A stretch of 64,000 nucleotides of DNA from Mucor racemosus. Its lineage: Eukaryota > Mucoromycota > Mucoromycetes > Mucorales > Mucoraceae. Positions within the stretch are counted from its first letter, which is position 1; every line of letters starts with the position of its first letter. The stretch covers positions 4,340,001-4,404,000 of the forward strand of contig JAPEHQ010000001.1 of NCBI GenBank assembly GCA_027405735.1. Direction: 5' to 3'. The notes below the pieces were generated by a model. The model was given only the letters and a program-made list of their open reading frames with translations. It did no database searches and was not told where the DNA came from. A program made the translations under genes and the position numbers. Of this stretch, positions 37,001-48,124 are shown in pieces.

Positions 37001-37256
37001 TATTGATACTGAAGCACGCCAATGTCTCTATGAAGCATTAAATGATACAGAAACTATGACAGAAGTACTATCGGATCAAGCTCGCGGCTTAAACTTTGCA
37101 CTAAAAGTGATTTCCAGCGAATATTTAACATCAGATGAAAGAACAAAATTACGAGAAATGGCACATCCAATCTTAACACAATGGCAAGGAAACAGTTTTA
37201 AAAAGGCTCTCTTAGAATTTTCTCCTTCAAAAACAAGCCAACAAAAAGACGATTAA
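34089..37256 (+). CDS. RRM and Pumilio-repeat RNA-binding protein (Jsn1/Puf2-like)
   Basis: Exons 34089-34144, 34199-35102, 35167-35629, 35692-36060, 36111-36299, 36356-36741, 36798-37256; 941 residues. The N-terminal ~330 residues are low complexity (poly-Pro near 70, Ser/Asn-rich, TPPGLSSLWK). A Gln tract precedes RRM1 (about 378-448, RNP2 LWIGNI, RNP1-like CAFINF); RRM2 is at about 475-545 (LGNM, CAFINY; its first Trp codon is split by intron 3). After LWTIMKRLGAPDTAIELVK the Pumilio repeats run from about 620 to 930 (GNTVTQRLFEKC, NGTWAAQKIID, YGNYVVQCCL, FGARAMRGIL, NGALLISWL, HKLGSQIMLKLI). RRM plus PUF is the architecture of fungal Jsn1/Puf2 proteins, which bind mRNA 3'UTRs, often of membrane or mitochondrial proteins. 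The first exon (18 codons) is an inference from a clean GTAAAA donor and frame; translation could also start later. Confidence 0.9.
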
Positions 37257-37425
37257 TAATAAAACACACAAAAACTCTATTCATTCACAATAATTTATTC
37301 TACATGATTTTTCTCAGCATTGAAAGATTATACACTTTTCTCTCTCTCTCATATATACATGACTATATTTTTTTTAAATAAATTTATTTCTATTTGCAAA
37401 CATTTGTTTAAGCTCGAGTATTATC

Positions 37426-38625
37426 TTAGTAGCTATAAACACCCTTTCCGCTCTTCTTACCCATCCAACCAGCATCAACATACTTTTGAAGCAATACACT
37501 GGATCTGTATTTAGAATCACCGGTATTCTCATACAAAACCTTGGTAATGGCAAGACAAGTATCCAAACCAATGAAATCTGCCAATGTTAAAGGACCCATT
37601 GGCATGTTGGTACCTAATTTCATTGTGGTATCGATATCTTCAGCAGAAGCAGCGCCCTATATATTAAATTATTGAGCAATCAAGTCATTATTAGCCATTT
37701 ATATTTTTCACTTACACACTCTAAAAGCATAAATGCTTCATTGATATAAGGCATCAAAAGTCTGTTGGCTACAAAACCAGGAATATCTTGAACAACAGTA
37801 CATGTCTTTCCCATGGCAGTGGCAAAAGAACGAGTCTGCTCGAGCACTTTATCACTAGTAGCTAAACCAGGGATGATTTCAACAAGCTTCATGACAGGCA
37901 CAGGGTTCATGAAATGCATACCAATAACTTGCTCGGCTCTCTTGGTTGCAGCAGCAATTTTAGTAATACTGATGGAGCTAGTATTGGTAGCTAAAATACT
38001 ATCAGGCTTACAGATTTGATCGAGATCACGGAAAATGGCTGTCTTGATGTTCAAATTCTCGGAAGCTGCTTCAATAACAAAGTCAACATCACTCAAACCA
38101 GACATTTTAGTAGTGGTGGAAACCAATTCTCTGGTAATTTTAGCATGTTCAGCAGTAATCTTGTTCTTGGAGACATCCTTTGCTAAAAGCTTATCTATAG
38201 ATACACAAAAGAAAAAAAGTAAATACCAAAATCTGATAAATAAAGAAATTGTAGCTTTTACCCATGAATTGTAAACCCTTTTCATTTTGTGCCTCATTGA
38301 CATCCATCAAGACGACAGGAAGACGTGTAACATTGGCAGCGACATAGGCAATACCGAGACCCATTTGACCAGAGCCAATAATACCAACACGCTTAACACT
38401 ATCGATCTGCATTTATTTTAATCAAGGGGTCTGGGTTTTTTACATTTCAATTCATGTCAATAAACTTACAGTAGAAGAAATACCCCTGACTTGATTCTAT
38501 ATTTGTATAATAACCGCATTAGTTTTATGTATAAAAAAACCCGACTAGTAACCATATGCTTGGGAATTTACCTTTAAAGTGCTTCTAAGAGCAAGCTTTC
38601 TTGTAGATAAAACGAGTGCGGACAT
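37426..38625 (-). CDS. Mitochondrial (short-chain) 3-hydroxyacyl-CoA dehydrogenase
   Basis: Minus-strand exons 38572-38625, 38470-38496, 38262-38406, 37716-38194, 37426-37656; 311 residues. The first 27 residues, in two short exons, are rich in Arg/Lys/Ser/Leu without acidic residues ([18 protein letters not shown]), a plausible mitochondrial presequence. The NAD-binding domain has GIIGSGQMG (35-43), then [18 protein letters not shown] and [15 protein letters not shown] with the catalytic His of the family. The C-terminal domain contains [29 protein letters not shown] and KKSGKGVY. It oxidises L-3-hydroxyacyl-CoA to 3-ketoacyl-CoA in beta-oxidation, or acts on 3-hydroxybutyryl-CoA; the two are not separable by sequence reading. 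The gene is convergent with the Pumilio gene (170 bp apart). Confidence 0.92.
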
Positions 38626-39689
38626 GATTAACGAATGTTGAGAGAAAGAAAAAAAGGGAAAGATACCCTCAAAGGAACAAGAAGGAACCTTATAAACAAA
38701 CTGCCTTTCCATCACGTGCCCGTGCGAAATATTGCTTCTTTGTGCATCAATGAGATCTGTGTTTGTAACTGTTCTTCAACCATACTTACCTTTCTACTTC
38801 TATAGCTTCCATTGTAGATGATTGAAAAGGACTTTTCAAGCTTGTAATCAATGCTGAGGGATTCAGAGAGGAATTTATTGATAGTAAATAATATAGTAAC
38901 GCCAAAAAGATTATTTCATATCAATGCATAAATGCTATCGTCTGTCTTAGAATAAACAATGTGAACGTGCGAAAACTTGAATCAGAAAAGCATTAGCTAT
39001 TTCCTTTAAATTGTAAGCTACATTTAACACAATTTGAGTTTAAATAGAGTTTTAGTAAAGAGTATCATTTAAAGAATCACCTCTCTCCAACAAAAGATTT
39101 ATTATTGTCGCTTAATTGTTTGAAATTCTCGTAAGCATGTTCCTTCCCATTCATGTCTTGAGAAGAACACTCGCAAAAAACCAACATAATTCATCTTCAA
39201 GTAGCGCTGTAAGTGCCAAAATGTATATTAATATATTCAAATCAAACTGTTTAATCTCAAAAGGGTTGATTTTCAAAGTTCTGCTTATTAAAACTGTAGA
39301 GTGCCATCCTTTTATAACTAACGTCAATCAAAATAGTTTCACAATAGGTCTTGATTACTAAAGAATGTACATAAGTAAGTTTTATCAAGGCAAATATTTT
39401 AATAAATGCTTCGCACCATAAAGAAGAGCCAAAAAATAAGTGAAATTTACGGCATTTTCATTTCATGAGTAGGGTCAGCTTACGATTCCTACTTGTCTTA
39501 TTTCTCAATCAATAACGGCAAGACAAAAAATGCTCAAGCGTACTTGACATATTGAAATTAAATGTAATATTTGTGATTTTGATTTATCATTGGCCAGGAA
39601 CTAGAATTAATTCTTTAAATACTTGGCTTTAAGTATTCACTGTTAATTTTCAAAACTTTGACTTCAAATATCTCTCCAAAATATTAAGA
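38626..39689. other. Dehydrogenase promoter and gene-free flank
   Basis: 38626-38760 is the promoter side of the dehydrogenase gene, with CACGTG near 38714-38719. The rest is AT-rich, with an 81-codon open frame (39116-39361) lacking coding character, and grades into a diverged family-A repeat from about 39600. Confidence 0.4.
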
Positions 39690-39965
39690 TATGCTAACAG
39701 TTTTTAATAATAAAACTTACTTGTTTTGAAGCGCTCTATAACATATTATGGTACGAAAAAACTTTGAGTACTTTTTTTTTATTTCATTTTTTTGACATTT
39801 TTATAGTAGATTTCAACATATTCATTATATCAAGCAATATTTTTTTATGTTCATATTATAGAGCTCGTTAAACTCTGTTGGATGCAATTTAGCTCTTTTG
39901 AAAATGTTGATTTTTCGTAGAGATATCCTCAAAAATGTGTAAAAAGAGATACCTTCGCTTCTAGC
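39690..39965 (+). repeat. Repeat family A fragment at the palindrome edge
   Basis: Matches 2450-2700 (ataaaacttacttgttttga, ctctataacatatt, gatttttcgtagagatatcc, taccttcgcttcta). It is cut off at about 39965 where the dynein-fragment unit begins (ttctggtaaa). Mirror at 52396-52680. Confidence 0.75.
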
Positions 39966-41215
39966 TTCTGGTAAACCATTGAATAAATTGGCTTGGGACA
40001 CAGACGGCAAAAAAGTGGCAATAGGTTCCAGTGATGGCTATGTTTATGTTTATGATATTGGAGAAGTAAGACTAAAACTCAATGTAGATTACCTTTAGCG
40101 CAATAATTATAAAGCAAGGCTTTATTATCATCAAATAAACTACTACACAATATTAACATGTATAAAGATTTACAGTAATAAGCTTGAATAAAGTGGGTAC
40201 AGCATCGTAAATTCTTGAAAAAGTTCTCAAGTTTTATAAAATCTCTTATTTTTAAGACTCACAAGGCTTATAAGCGGAATATTAATTTCAAAAATTATTC
40301 TTGTCCAGATCATCAATTTTGACATTTTTTAATTTTTTTTTTTGATTTTGCAAATCTAGAGTGAATTATACTACCAGTTATAAAAACAAAAAATATACAC
40401 ATATACAGAATTTAGTGCTGTATTTGCTCAATAAAAAACAACAAACATTTTTATTGCAAAACACTACATGAAAATCCTTTAATCAAAAAACCGTTTTTGG
40501 GGCAAAAGTACAAAGTTTCATCATTTAATATTTAATATTAAGCTTTTATAAAATGCGTATTAGTCATGGCTACAATTTTCTCTCACCATGTAGTATATTT
40601 AAACGTTGATTTTGGTATCAAAATTTGATTTTTCTGTTTTTTGATCAAAATCATGAGTGTTGGTAAGGCTAAAATGAGCCCCGAAAATGTCCGCTACAAA
40701 AACTGAATTTTCAGACCGCACGTGGTTAAATATAAGAAAAGGTAGAAAAAATACGCATTTTTATTTAAAACTTTGATATATACCATAGTATAAGAGACTT
40801 AGCCGTTCAATCTTGCTATGTTCAATTACGGCGTCGCTCTGCGGGATCGCTTTTGCAATTTTTAATGAATGTATGATATGACAGACGGTTTTCCTAGTAG
40901 AAAAATATATGTTTCTATGATAACAGATATTGCCTATTTTTCTTATTAGTTTATAGTTCAGGCGCTGTAACGCTGCCTTTACATTGGCCGAAATGTGCAA
41001 TTTAACAAGGTTTTAATTGCGCTAAATAATGTAAAGCCTTGAAAATCCTTTTCTACGTGTGTTGTTTTTCTCTTTTTGCTTTTATATTATTCCTAGGATA
41101 TATTCACCGTTTGATAAATCATATCAGACGGTCGAGGTGGTACTCTTTTCTTTAACTATTGAATACGCATGCTACTGTAACATAAGGGACTAATTTTTTT
41201 AACATAGGTAGCAGT
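39966..41215 (+). repeat. Dynein-fragment repeat unit U4
   Basis: Opens with an uninterrupted open stretch (about 39967-40062) reading SGKPLNKLAWDTDGKKVAIG and then SSDGYVYVYDIGE, followed by GTAAGA. The body follows, with the same landmarks as U1, to aggtagcagtct. Mirror copy U7 at 51150-52398. Confidence 0.85.
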
Positions 41216-41330
41216 CTTGAAATGCCCAATATTTAGAAGAAATATTGGAGCAAGAAAACATGTATTATAATTTAATAAAGGAATTTACTAATAAATTAAA
41301 ACACACACAAAAACTGAAGATCATCTTTGC

Positions 41331-42060
41331 AGTGGAATTACATACTAAAAACGCTTGATAAAAATAAAACAACCTAAATTTCAAGTGTCGCTCATAAAAT
41401 ATGATGCCACTTGAAATGTGAACAACGATAATAAACAAACGCTTCAATTGAACACAATAACAAACGCATGCTAAAAATATGAAATACCCTTTTTGAACCA
41501 TACATGTCGTGTAGATGATAGCACCCTTGATCACGGCGCAATCAATTACACAAATGACATATATATCAAAACAGGATTCTATCCAAATTAATAATGATAA
41601 TAAACAAAGATATCAATTTAGTCAACTACTCATCTATATCGTAGTTGCACTATCAATATAAATAAGATTCAAGCATATAAAAACTACCCCTTAAAAATCA
41701 AGGTTACATAAAATAGATATAACAGAAATAAACAAAAACAACCATTTCCCAAAAGGTCGATATTGTCACACTTGACATACAATCCCTTATGGTCAATGCT
41801 CTATACAGTTTACCCCTTAAAATATCAAATCAATAACAATGTACTCAAAACTGGAAGATTACTAAATATACATCCATTCAAGTCTGATGGTATCCAAGTT
41901 CTCCAAATCACTATAAATACCCTCATACTTTTCAATTATTTTAACTCTTCAGAAATCTTTTGTAATAAAAACTTTAGCTGATTATAATTGTATTTCTACT
42001 GCTTTTATTTTTATATTTTTTTTATTTTAGTAAATTAACATCGTAATTTACTGCAATCTT
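41331..42060 (+). repeat. Interspersed repeat B, copy in the left arm
   Basis: Diverged copy of 23877-24665; mirrored exactly at 50306-51035, so it was present before the arm was duplicated. Confidence 0.75.
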
Positions 42061-42595
42061 TATTCAATATCAATAATTTGTACTATTTACATACAAATTC
42101 TATATTATTACATTTATCCGTTAGATAATTTTTGGATCGATTATATCTTTCTGACATTTCATGTCAGATCAATCTATTTACATTAGTAACACAGCACATT
42201 TAAGTTGAGCTTATTTTATACAGTTAAGTCCAACAAGTGGATATGTCTCACATAATATCCCGTTTCCTGGATCTTACTTTAGAACAATAAGAACAATCAA
42301 GAATGTTACCACAGATCAGTTAGCTGACTTCTTATTATCAATAAGGATTACTACAAATCAAAAGGTTCATTATCTTAAAAAATAACCGGTGGATGCAACA
42401 CACCAGTGTTAAATGCGGATATCAATTGTATAATCTCTACCAATAATGCGAAATAGTAATATGGTATACTGTATGAATCAATAAGTTTGACAATTATAAT
42501 CAATGGTAATAATAATAATAATAGGATCAAGTTTTTAAAGTAATAACAAAAAACTACCAAAAGTATACTAGTAAATTGTAATTTAATACACTATC
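42061..42595. other. Arm sequence without match outside the palindrome
   Basis: Unique to the two arms (mirror about 49771-50305). AT-rich, with an (AAT)n microsatellite near 42505-42524. No gene. Confidence 0.4.
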
Positions 42596-44241
42596 GTTCA
42601 ATATGACCGAATAGTAATGAATCGGAGAAAATACAACTGGTAAAAAAACTGATACTCAATGTGAAACGAGGCCGAGATTGATAAAAGGTGCATTCATTGT
42701 GCGGTGGAAATCGTGACATTTTGATGGATAGGAATTACAAGACCAAGATGTTGTGTTTGCTTCAGAACTTTCAAAAGGGTTCAAAGGTATTCTGCATTAA
42801 ACTCAACTAGATGTTGAATACTCCTCACTATATGCAATTAGTATTATTTTGTCTTTTATTTAATTGTTGTATTAGTAAAAATCAAGCTTTTCATAGCTTA
42901 TAACAATGACAAGGGGATGTTTCTGATTTTAGATTGACATTTATCATAAGGCGGGCTGATGATACGTTTGATACTACTGCAAATGGAACCAGTCAATGAA
43001 GTTTATGAAATTTGAATGAAAATACCAAGGAACCGTTTGTAAGTACTTAAGTTGGTTCTAGTAAAACATTGAATAAATTGGCTTGGGACAAAGATGAGGA
43101 TAAAAAGACGGCAATAGGTTTCTTCAGTGATAGTCATGTTTATGTTTATGATATTGGAAAAGAAGTAAGATCAAAGCTCAATGTAAATCACCTCTAGTGC
43201 AATAATTATAAAGTAAGACTATATCATCATCAAATAAACTACGACACAATATTAACATGTATAAAGATTTACAGTAATTAGCTCAAATCAAGTGGGTACA
43301 GCATCGTAAATTCTTCAAAAAGTTTTCAAGTATTATAAAATCTCTTATTTTTAAGCCTCACAAGGCTTATAAGCGAAATATTAATTTCAAAAATTATTCT
43401 TGTCCAGATCATCAATTTTGACATTTTTTAATTTTTTTTTTTTGATTTTGCAAATCTAGAGTGAATTATACTACCAGTTATAAAAACAAAAAATATACAC
43501 ACATACAGAATTTAGCGCTCTATTTGCTCAATAAAAAACAACAAACATTTTTATTGCAAAATATTACATGAAAATCCTTTAACCAAAATTTCGTTTTTGG
43601 GACAAAAGTACAAATTTTTATTACTTAATATTCAATATTAAGCTTTTATAAAATATGTATTAGTCATGGCTACAATTTTCTCTCACCATGTAGTATATTT
43701 AAACGTTGATTTTGGTATCAAAATTTGATTTTTCTGTTTTTTGATCAAAATCATGAGTGTTGGTAAGGCTAAAATGAGCCCCGAAAATGTCCGCTACAAA
43801 GTCTGAATTTTCAGATTGTACGTGATTAAATATAAGAAAAGTAAAAAAAAAAAACGCATTTTTATTTAAAACTTTGATATATACCATAGTATAAGAGACT
43901 TAGCCGTTCGATCTTGCTATGCTCAATTACGGCGTCGCTCTGCGGGCTCGCTTTTGCAATTTTTTAACGCATCTATGCTATGACAGACGGTTTTCCTGGT
44001 AAAAAAATGCATGTTTCTATGATAACAGATATTGCCTATTTTTCTTATTAGTTAATAGTTCAGGCGCTGTAATGCTGCTTTTACGTTGGCTGAAATGAGC
44101 AATTTAGCAGGGTTTTAGTTGCGCTAAATACTGTAGAGCCTTGAAAATCCTTTTCTACGTGTGCTGTTTCTCTCGTTCTGTTTTCATATTTATTCCAAGA
44201 ATATATTCACCGTTTGATAAGGCATATCAGACTATCAAGCT
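42596..44241 (+). repeat. Dynein-fragment repeat unit U5 with upstream part
   Basis: 42600-42950 matches the reverse complement of 12340-12780. The dynein pieces at 42955-43170 read ADDTFDTTANGTS, NTKEPFV and LNKLAWDKDEDKKTAIG with a small insertion, then DIGKE and GTAAGA. The body follows to gataaggcatatcagactatcaagct. Mirror copy U6 at 48125-49770. Confidence 0.85.
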
Positions 44242-44473
44242 TGAGAGTTTATGGATACATACAATCTTATTTATAGAAAGAATAATAATAAAGACTAGTA
44301 ACATTTATCATGGAGAACGTAGGCTTTATTACTAGAAAAACTAATGGTAAAAAAAAGAACCAAGAGCTTCTAGGTCTTGGTTTAAAAGACTATTTATAAG
44401 AATTACATTTCAATGTGAGTTAGAAATGGAATTGGCTCCAAAATTGGCTGTTTAATATCCTCGAAAACCGACA
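44242..44473 (+). mobile_element. Solo LTR-like insertion, family 5 (232 bp, TSD AAGCT), left arm
   Basis: TGAGAGTTTATGG ... AAACCGACA flanked by AAGCT on both sides (44237-44241 and 44474-44478). Deleting it restores atcaagctggtattc as in units without it (e.g. near 14954). The identical insertion with the same duplication is in the right arm. Confidence 0.85.
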
Positions 44474-44478
44474 AAGCT

Positions 44479-45099
44479 GGTATTCTTTTGGTCTATTTGA
44501 ATAGTAATACGCATGTTAACATAAGGAATTAATGTTTTTAATAATATAGGTAGTAGCAGTCTATACTAGAGACTGGTATTTTCTTTTAACCGCATTCTAA
44601 GGTCAAATAGCATTATTTACTACTGCACTGTTGGACATATTTTGTATTTCTTGATTACCAAATCAAATGGAAGGCAATAATATTTATATCTACTCAATGA
44701 AAAGCTAGAACTGGCTACAATCTCACGAAATGTTCCAGAAAAGTGATCAAATTTCAAATGATATAGAAACATAGAAAAAGAACAATCAAATGTCTTACCT
44801 AATTACCATAATAGTTTTGATTATATATATACTGTACTTGAAAGCAAATCTTTTTACAGCTGACAATTGTAAACTAAAATAGTAAGTTTAAAAAAGGTTA
44901 ATTTGTTTAAATTCTATGTGTGTTAAAGTAACATCTATAATCTTAGATTTGGCTTGCATATAAATTTAAGCAGTAAGCGTTATTTAAGTTTATCCTCGAG
45001 CAAAAACCATTGTTTTTGTAAACATTATAGCTATAAACACATTTACAAATGATGATAATCGTAAATATATTGGCTGCTGCATGTATTGCTGTATATCAA
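44479..45099 (+). repeat. Unit continuation inward of U5
   Basis: Corresponds to 8098-8700 of the first block (aaagctagaactggctac, gcaaatctttttacagctgacaa, ctcgagcaaaaacc). Partly mirrored, with clear divergence, at 47080-47383 and 47604-47890. Confidence 0.75.
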
Positions 45100-45503
45100 T
45101 GTTATACAGTATCATCAAAAGATACTAATATAAAAATACTCTGCTAAAAGATACATTTTATTAATTCATTGATTCTTCGTATTTATATGTTTTCTAGATA
45201 GTTATATGATTATTAATATTATTAATGAAGTGCCGGGTATTGAGGTACTTGATATGATTTTTGAACAAATCATATACAATGGAATTTGTGGAATTGGGAA
45301 TCTGTAATTGTATCGATCATTTGGATAAGATGTAGGATTGCTTATGTTTCATTGTTGCCAAGTGTTTCTGAAGGCTCCTGATAGTCGCTGTTAATGCTAG
45401 TGGTTATGTATGACGTTTAGTATGAGTTACTAAATGTCATGCCATGTTGGATTTCAATAGTTGTTCCTGGATTTCTACACCTGGGTAAACTTCTGATATA
45501 TCA
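45100..45503 (+). mobile_element. Solo LTR, family 1 (404 bp, TSD ATCAA)
   Basis: TGTTATACAGTATC ... CTTCTGATATATCA, flanked by ATCAA at 45095-45099 and 45504-45508. The empty site is visible in the first block (catcaacaatgtattgaattg near 8710-8730). Absent from the opposite side of the palindrome. Confidence 0.9.
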
Positions 45504-45954
45504 ATCAACAACGCATTGAATTGTATTATTGTCTATAATCTATATTAATAAAAGCAAATGTAATTTAAAAACCTATTATTCCAGTGAAATATGCAATGGA
45601 ATTTTGAGATCGGCACGATGCTCATGTACAAACCAATTTGTGCTCATACGTTCAGCTCATTATGCTCATGGTCAGATTTTTTATTATGCACAAAAAGGGA
45701 TAATGATATGCTTATGGGCGATTCTACTATTATGCACACATGGGATTAATGTCATGCACACGGACAGAATCTATAATCCTGTACATACAGGCTTTTCGTT
45801 GTGCTCGTGTGCAGTTTCTTTTGTTGTGCCCATGTGCATCTTGTTATCTTTTTAGCCATATTCAGTGGGAACAACAGCTCAGGTTATAGTGTGCAGCCCA
45901 CCTAGGCACAAAAAAATCATCTTGTGTAGCACAGGTCGGCCGTAGTGCTTTTAT
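45504..45954 (-). repeat. CATG-motif cluster with CACTACGGCC terminus, copy 3
   Basis: Diverged copy of 8730-9164, with many CATG-centred octamers (gctcatgtac, gctcatggtc, gcacacatgg, gcccatgtgc) and, read on the minus strand, CACTACGGCCGACC starting at 45954. An open frame (45529-45855) is related to the one at 8733 but diverged without sign of protein conservation. Confidence 0.6.
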
Positions 45955-46315
45955 ATATAAATCCTTTGAATTTGTGATTTTATGAACTTTTTTTGAATCC
46001 GGTTGTATCATCTTATACTTTTTAAGTTAAATCCGTTATTAGGCTAATAATGTTGTAGGTTGTATTTATGCTTTACTTAAAATAAGCCTTTGAAGAATGA
46101 ATAGCAATACAGTTGAACCTTAATTTTTGTATGAAATCTCGATACCTGCATCTTATGGCTGCTTGGAATATTTAAATAACCGCGTCCGGGCTGTCCGGTG
46201 ATTTTTTCTAAAAATGTAAAGCCTGGAAATATTATTAGATGGCCGCTTCCGGAGATTGTTCGGCTTTTTTTTTGGAAGAGTGACCATTATTGGCAAAAAT
46301 ATGAATCATATACTA
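45955..46315 (+). repeat. Spacer segment shared with 9165-9536
   Basis: Same order and orientation as in the first block, about 90% similar by eye, including the GC-richer patch with gggctgtccggtgatt and ggccgcttccggag. Confidence 0.7.
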
Positions 46316-47069
46316 TGTTGTATGCCGCCAAGTATCATATGTTATCATCTTTTACGGTATTAATACATCTTATAATCTATTGACTACGACATGTACTGAA
46401 GTGCAAAGTCTTGTTATCGGATATAAAAAACTCCCAGCGTACTAAGTTTAATCCAGTAGTTACCAAGAACACTTAGACCTTAATTAAATAATGTCATCTC
46501 ATTTGAAACCATGCTATCAAAGATAAGACTATATAGTAAGTAGACAATTGCATAAAGATAGCAAGGGTATAATACTCAAATAAGAGATGCTAAAATACTA
46601 AAGTAATGTGGGATATCCTAAATAAAAGATACAAAAAGTACATGCTTATCAAGTAGAACAAGTAAGGGCTGTTCTGAAAGCATGATTGACAAACTATATT
46701 TAAAACACCGTCCTTGATTCACCAAATCAATTGCCAAGCAACCCAACATTTATACTCAAAATTAATAGAATCGTTGACAATTGCAATGCAATTGCAAGAT
46801 AGTAAATAATCACCAAATAATATAAATAGAGACGTAGAATAACCATTTTATTGCACATTATCCATATTTTAATAAAGAAGAATTTTAACAGTATTCTTTA
46901 TCGCTTTTTACACCCATATTTTACTGCAACTGGATTAAACTTAGTACGCTGGGAGTTTCTTATATCCGATAACAAGACTTTGCACTTCAGTACATGTCGT
47001 AGTCAATAGATTACAAGATGTATTAATACCGTAGAAGATGATAACATATGATACTTGGCGGCATACAAC
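46316..47069. repeat. Centre of palindrome P3: inverted family-4 ends around a family-3 piece
   Basis: 46316-46463 (TGTTGTATGCCGCC ... gtttaatccag) is mirrored by 46931-47069 (ctggattaaac ... ggcggcatacaaca). Between them 46494-46930 is the reverse complement of about 7541-7975, from the family-3 LTR. This segment is the present loop of the palindrome. Confidence 0.7.
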
Positions 47070-47383
47070 AACGACTATCATCATTTGTAAATATGTTTAT
47101 ACTGTAGCTATAATATTTACTACAGCAAAAATGGTTTTTATTTGAGCATAAACTTAAATAGCGCATACTGCTTATATTTATATGATATGCAAGCCAAATC
47201 TAATAGGATTATAGATGTTACTTTATCACTCATAAAATTTAAGCAAATTAATCTTCTTTAATCTTACTGTTTTAGTTTACGATTGTCAGCTGTAAAAAGA
47301 TTTGTTTTCAAGAATAACTACGACGATTAAGACTATGGTTATTAGCAGGACACTAGGTTATTCTTTTTTTGTTTCTATATCAT

Positions 47384-47603
47384 TGAAATGTCAAAAGAGT
47401 CTATATAAATAATCTTGCCAGAATATTACACTTTTATTAACAATACATCCTTTGGATGTATTTATATACATTAATTATAACTATTACTAGGGTTTTACTA
47501 TCTAAGAATATGATGTAAGTCAATGATCCACATTGATTTACTGTAACACTAATTATAGACTGTGACCTTGGATGTGAGACCTAGGATGAGTATTGACATA
47601 ACA
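47384..47603 (-). mobile_element. Solo LTR, family 2 (220 bp, TSD ATCAT)
   Basis: TGAAATGTCAAAAGAG ... GACATAACA, flanked by ATCAT at 47379-47383 and 47604-47608; the empty site (atatcatttgaaatt) is seen in the opposite arm near 44750. Inverse orientation to 24955-25544. Confidence 0.88.
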
Positions 47604-47892
47604 ATCATTTGAAATTTTATAACTTTTCTGGAACATTTCGTGAGATTGTAGCCAGTTCTAGCTTTTCATTGAGTAGATATAAATATTATTGCCTTCCATT
47701 TGATTTGGTAATCAAGAAATACAAAATATGTCCAACAGTGCAGTAGTAAATAATGCTATTTGACCTTAGAATGCGGTTAAAAGAAAATACCAGTCTCTAG
47801 TATAGACTGCTACTACCTATATTATTAAAAACATTAATTCCTTATGTTAACATGCGTATTACTATTCAAATAGACCAAAAGAATACCAGCTT

Positions 47893-48124
47893 TGTCGGTT
47901 TTCGAGGATATTAAACAGCCAATTTTGGAGCCAATTCCATTTCTAACTCACATTGAAATGTAATTCTTATAAATAGTCTTTTAAACCAAGACCTAGAAGC
48001 TCTTGGTTCTTTTTTTTACCATTAGTTTTTCTAGTAATAAAGCCTACGTTCTCCATGATAAATGTTACTAGTCTTTATTATTATTCTTTCTATAAATAAG
48101 ATTGTATGTATCCATAAACTCTCA
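47893..48124 (-). mobile_element. Solo LTR-like insertion, family 5, right arm
   Basis: Exact mirror of 44242-44473 with the same AAGCT/AGCTT flanks. Shared by duplication, not an independent insertion. Confidence 0.85.
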
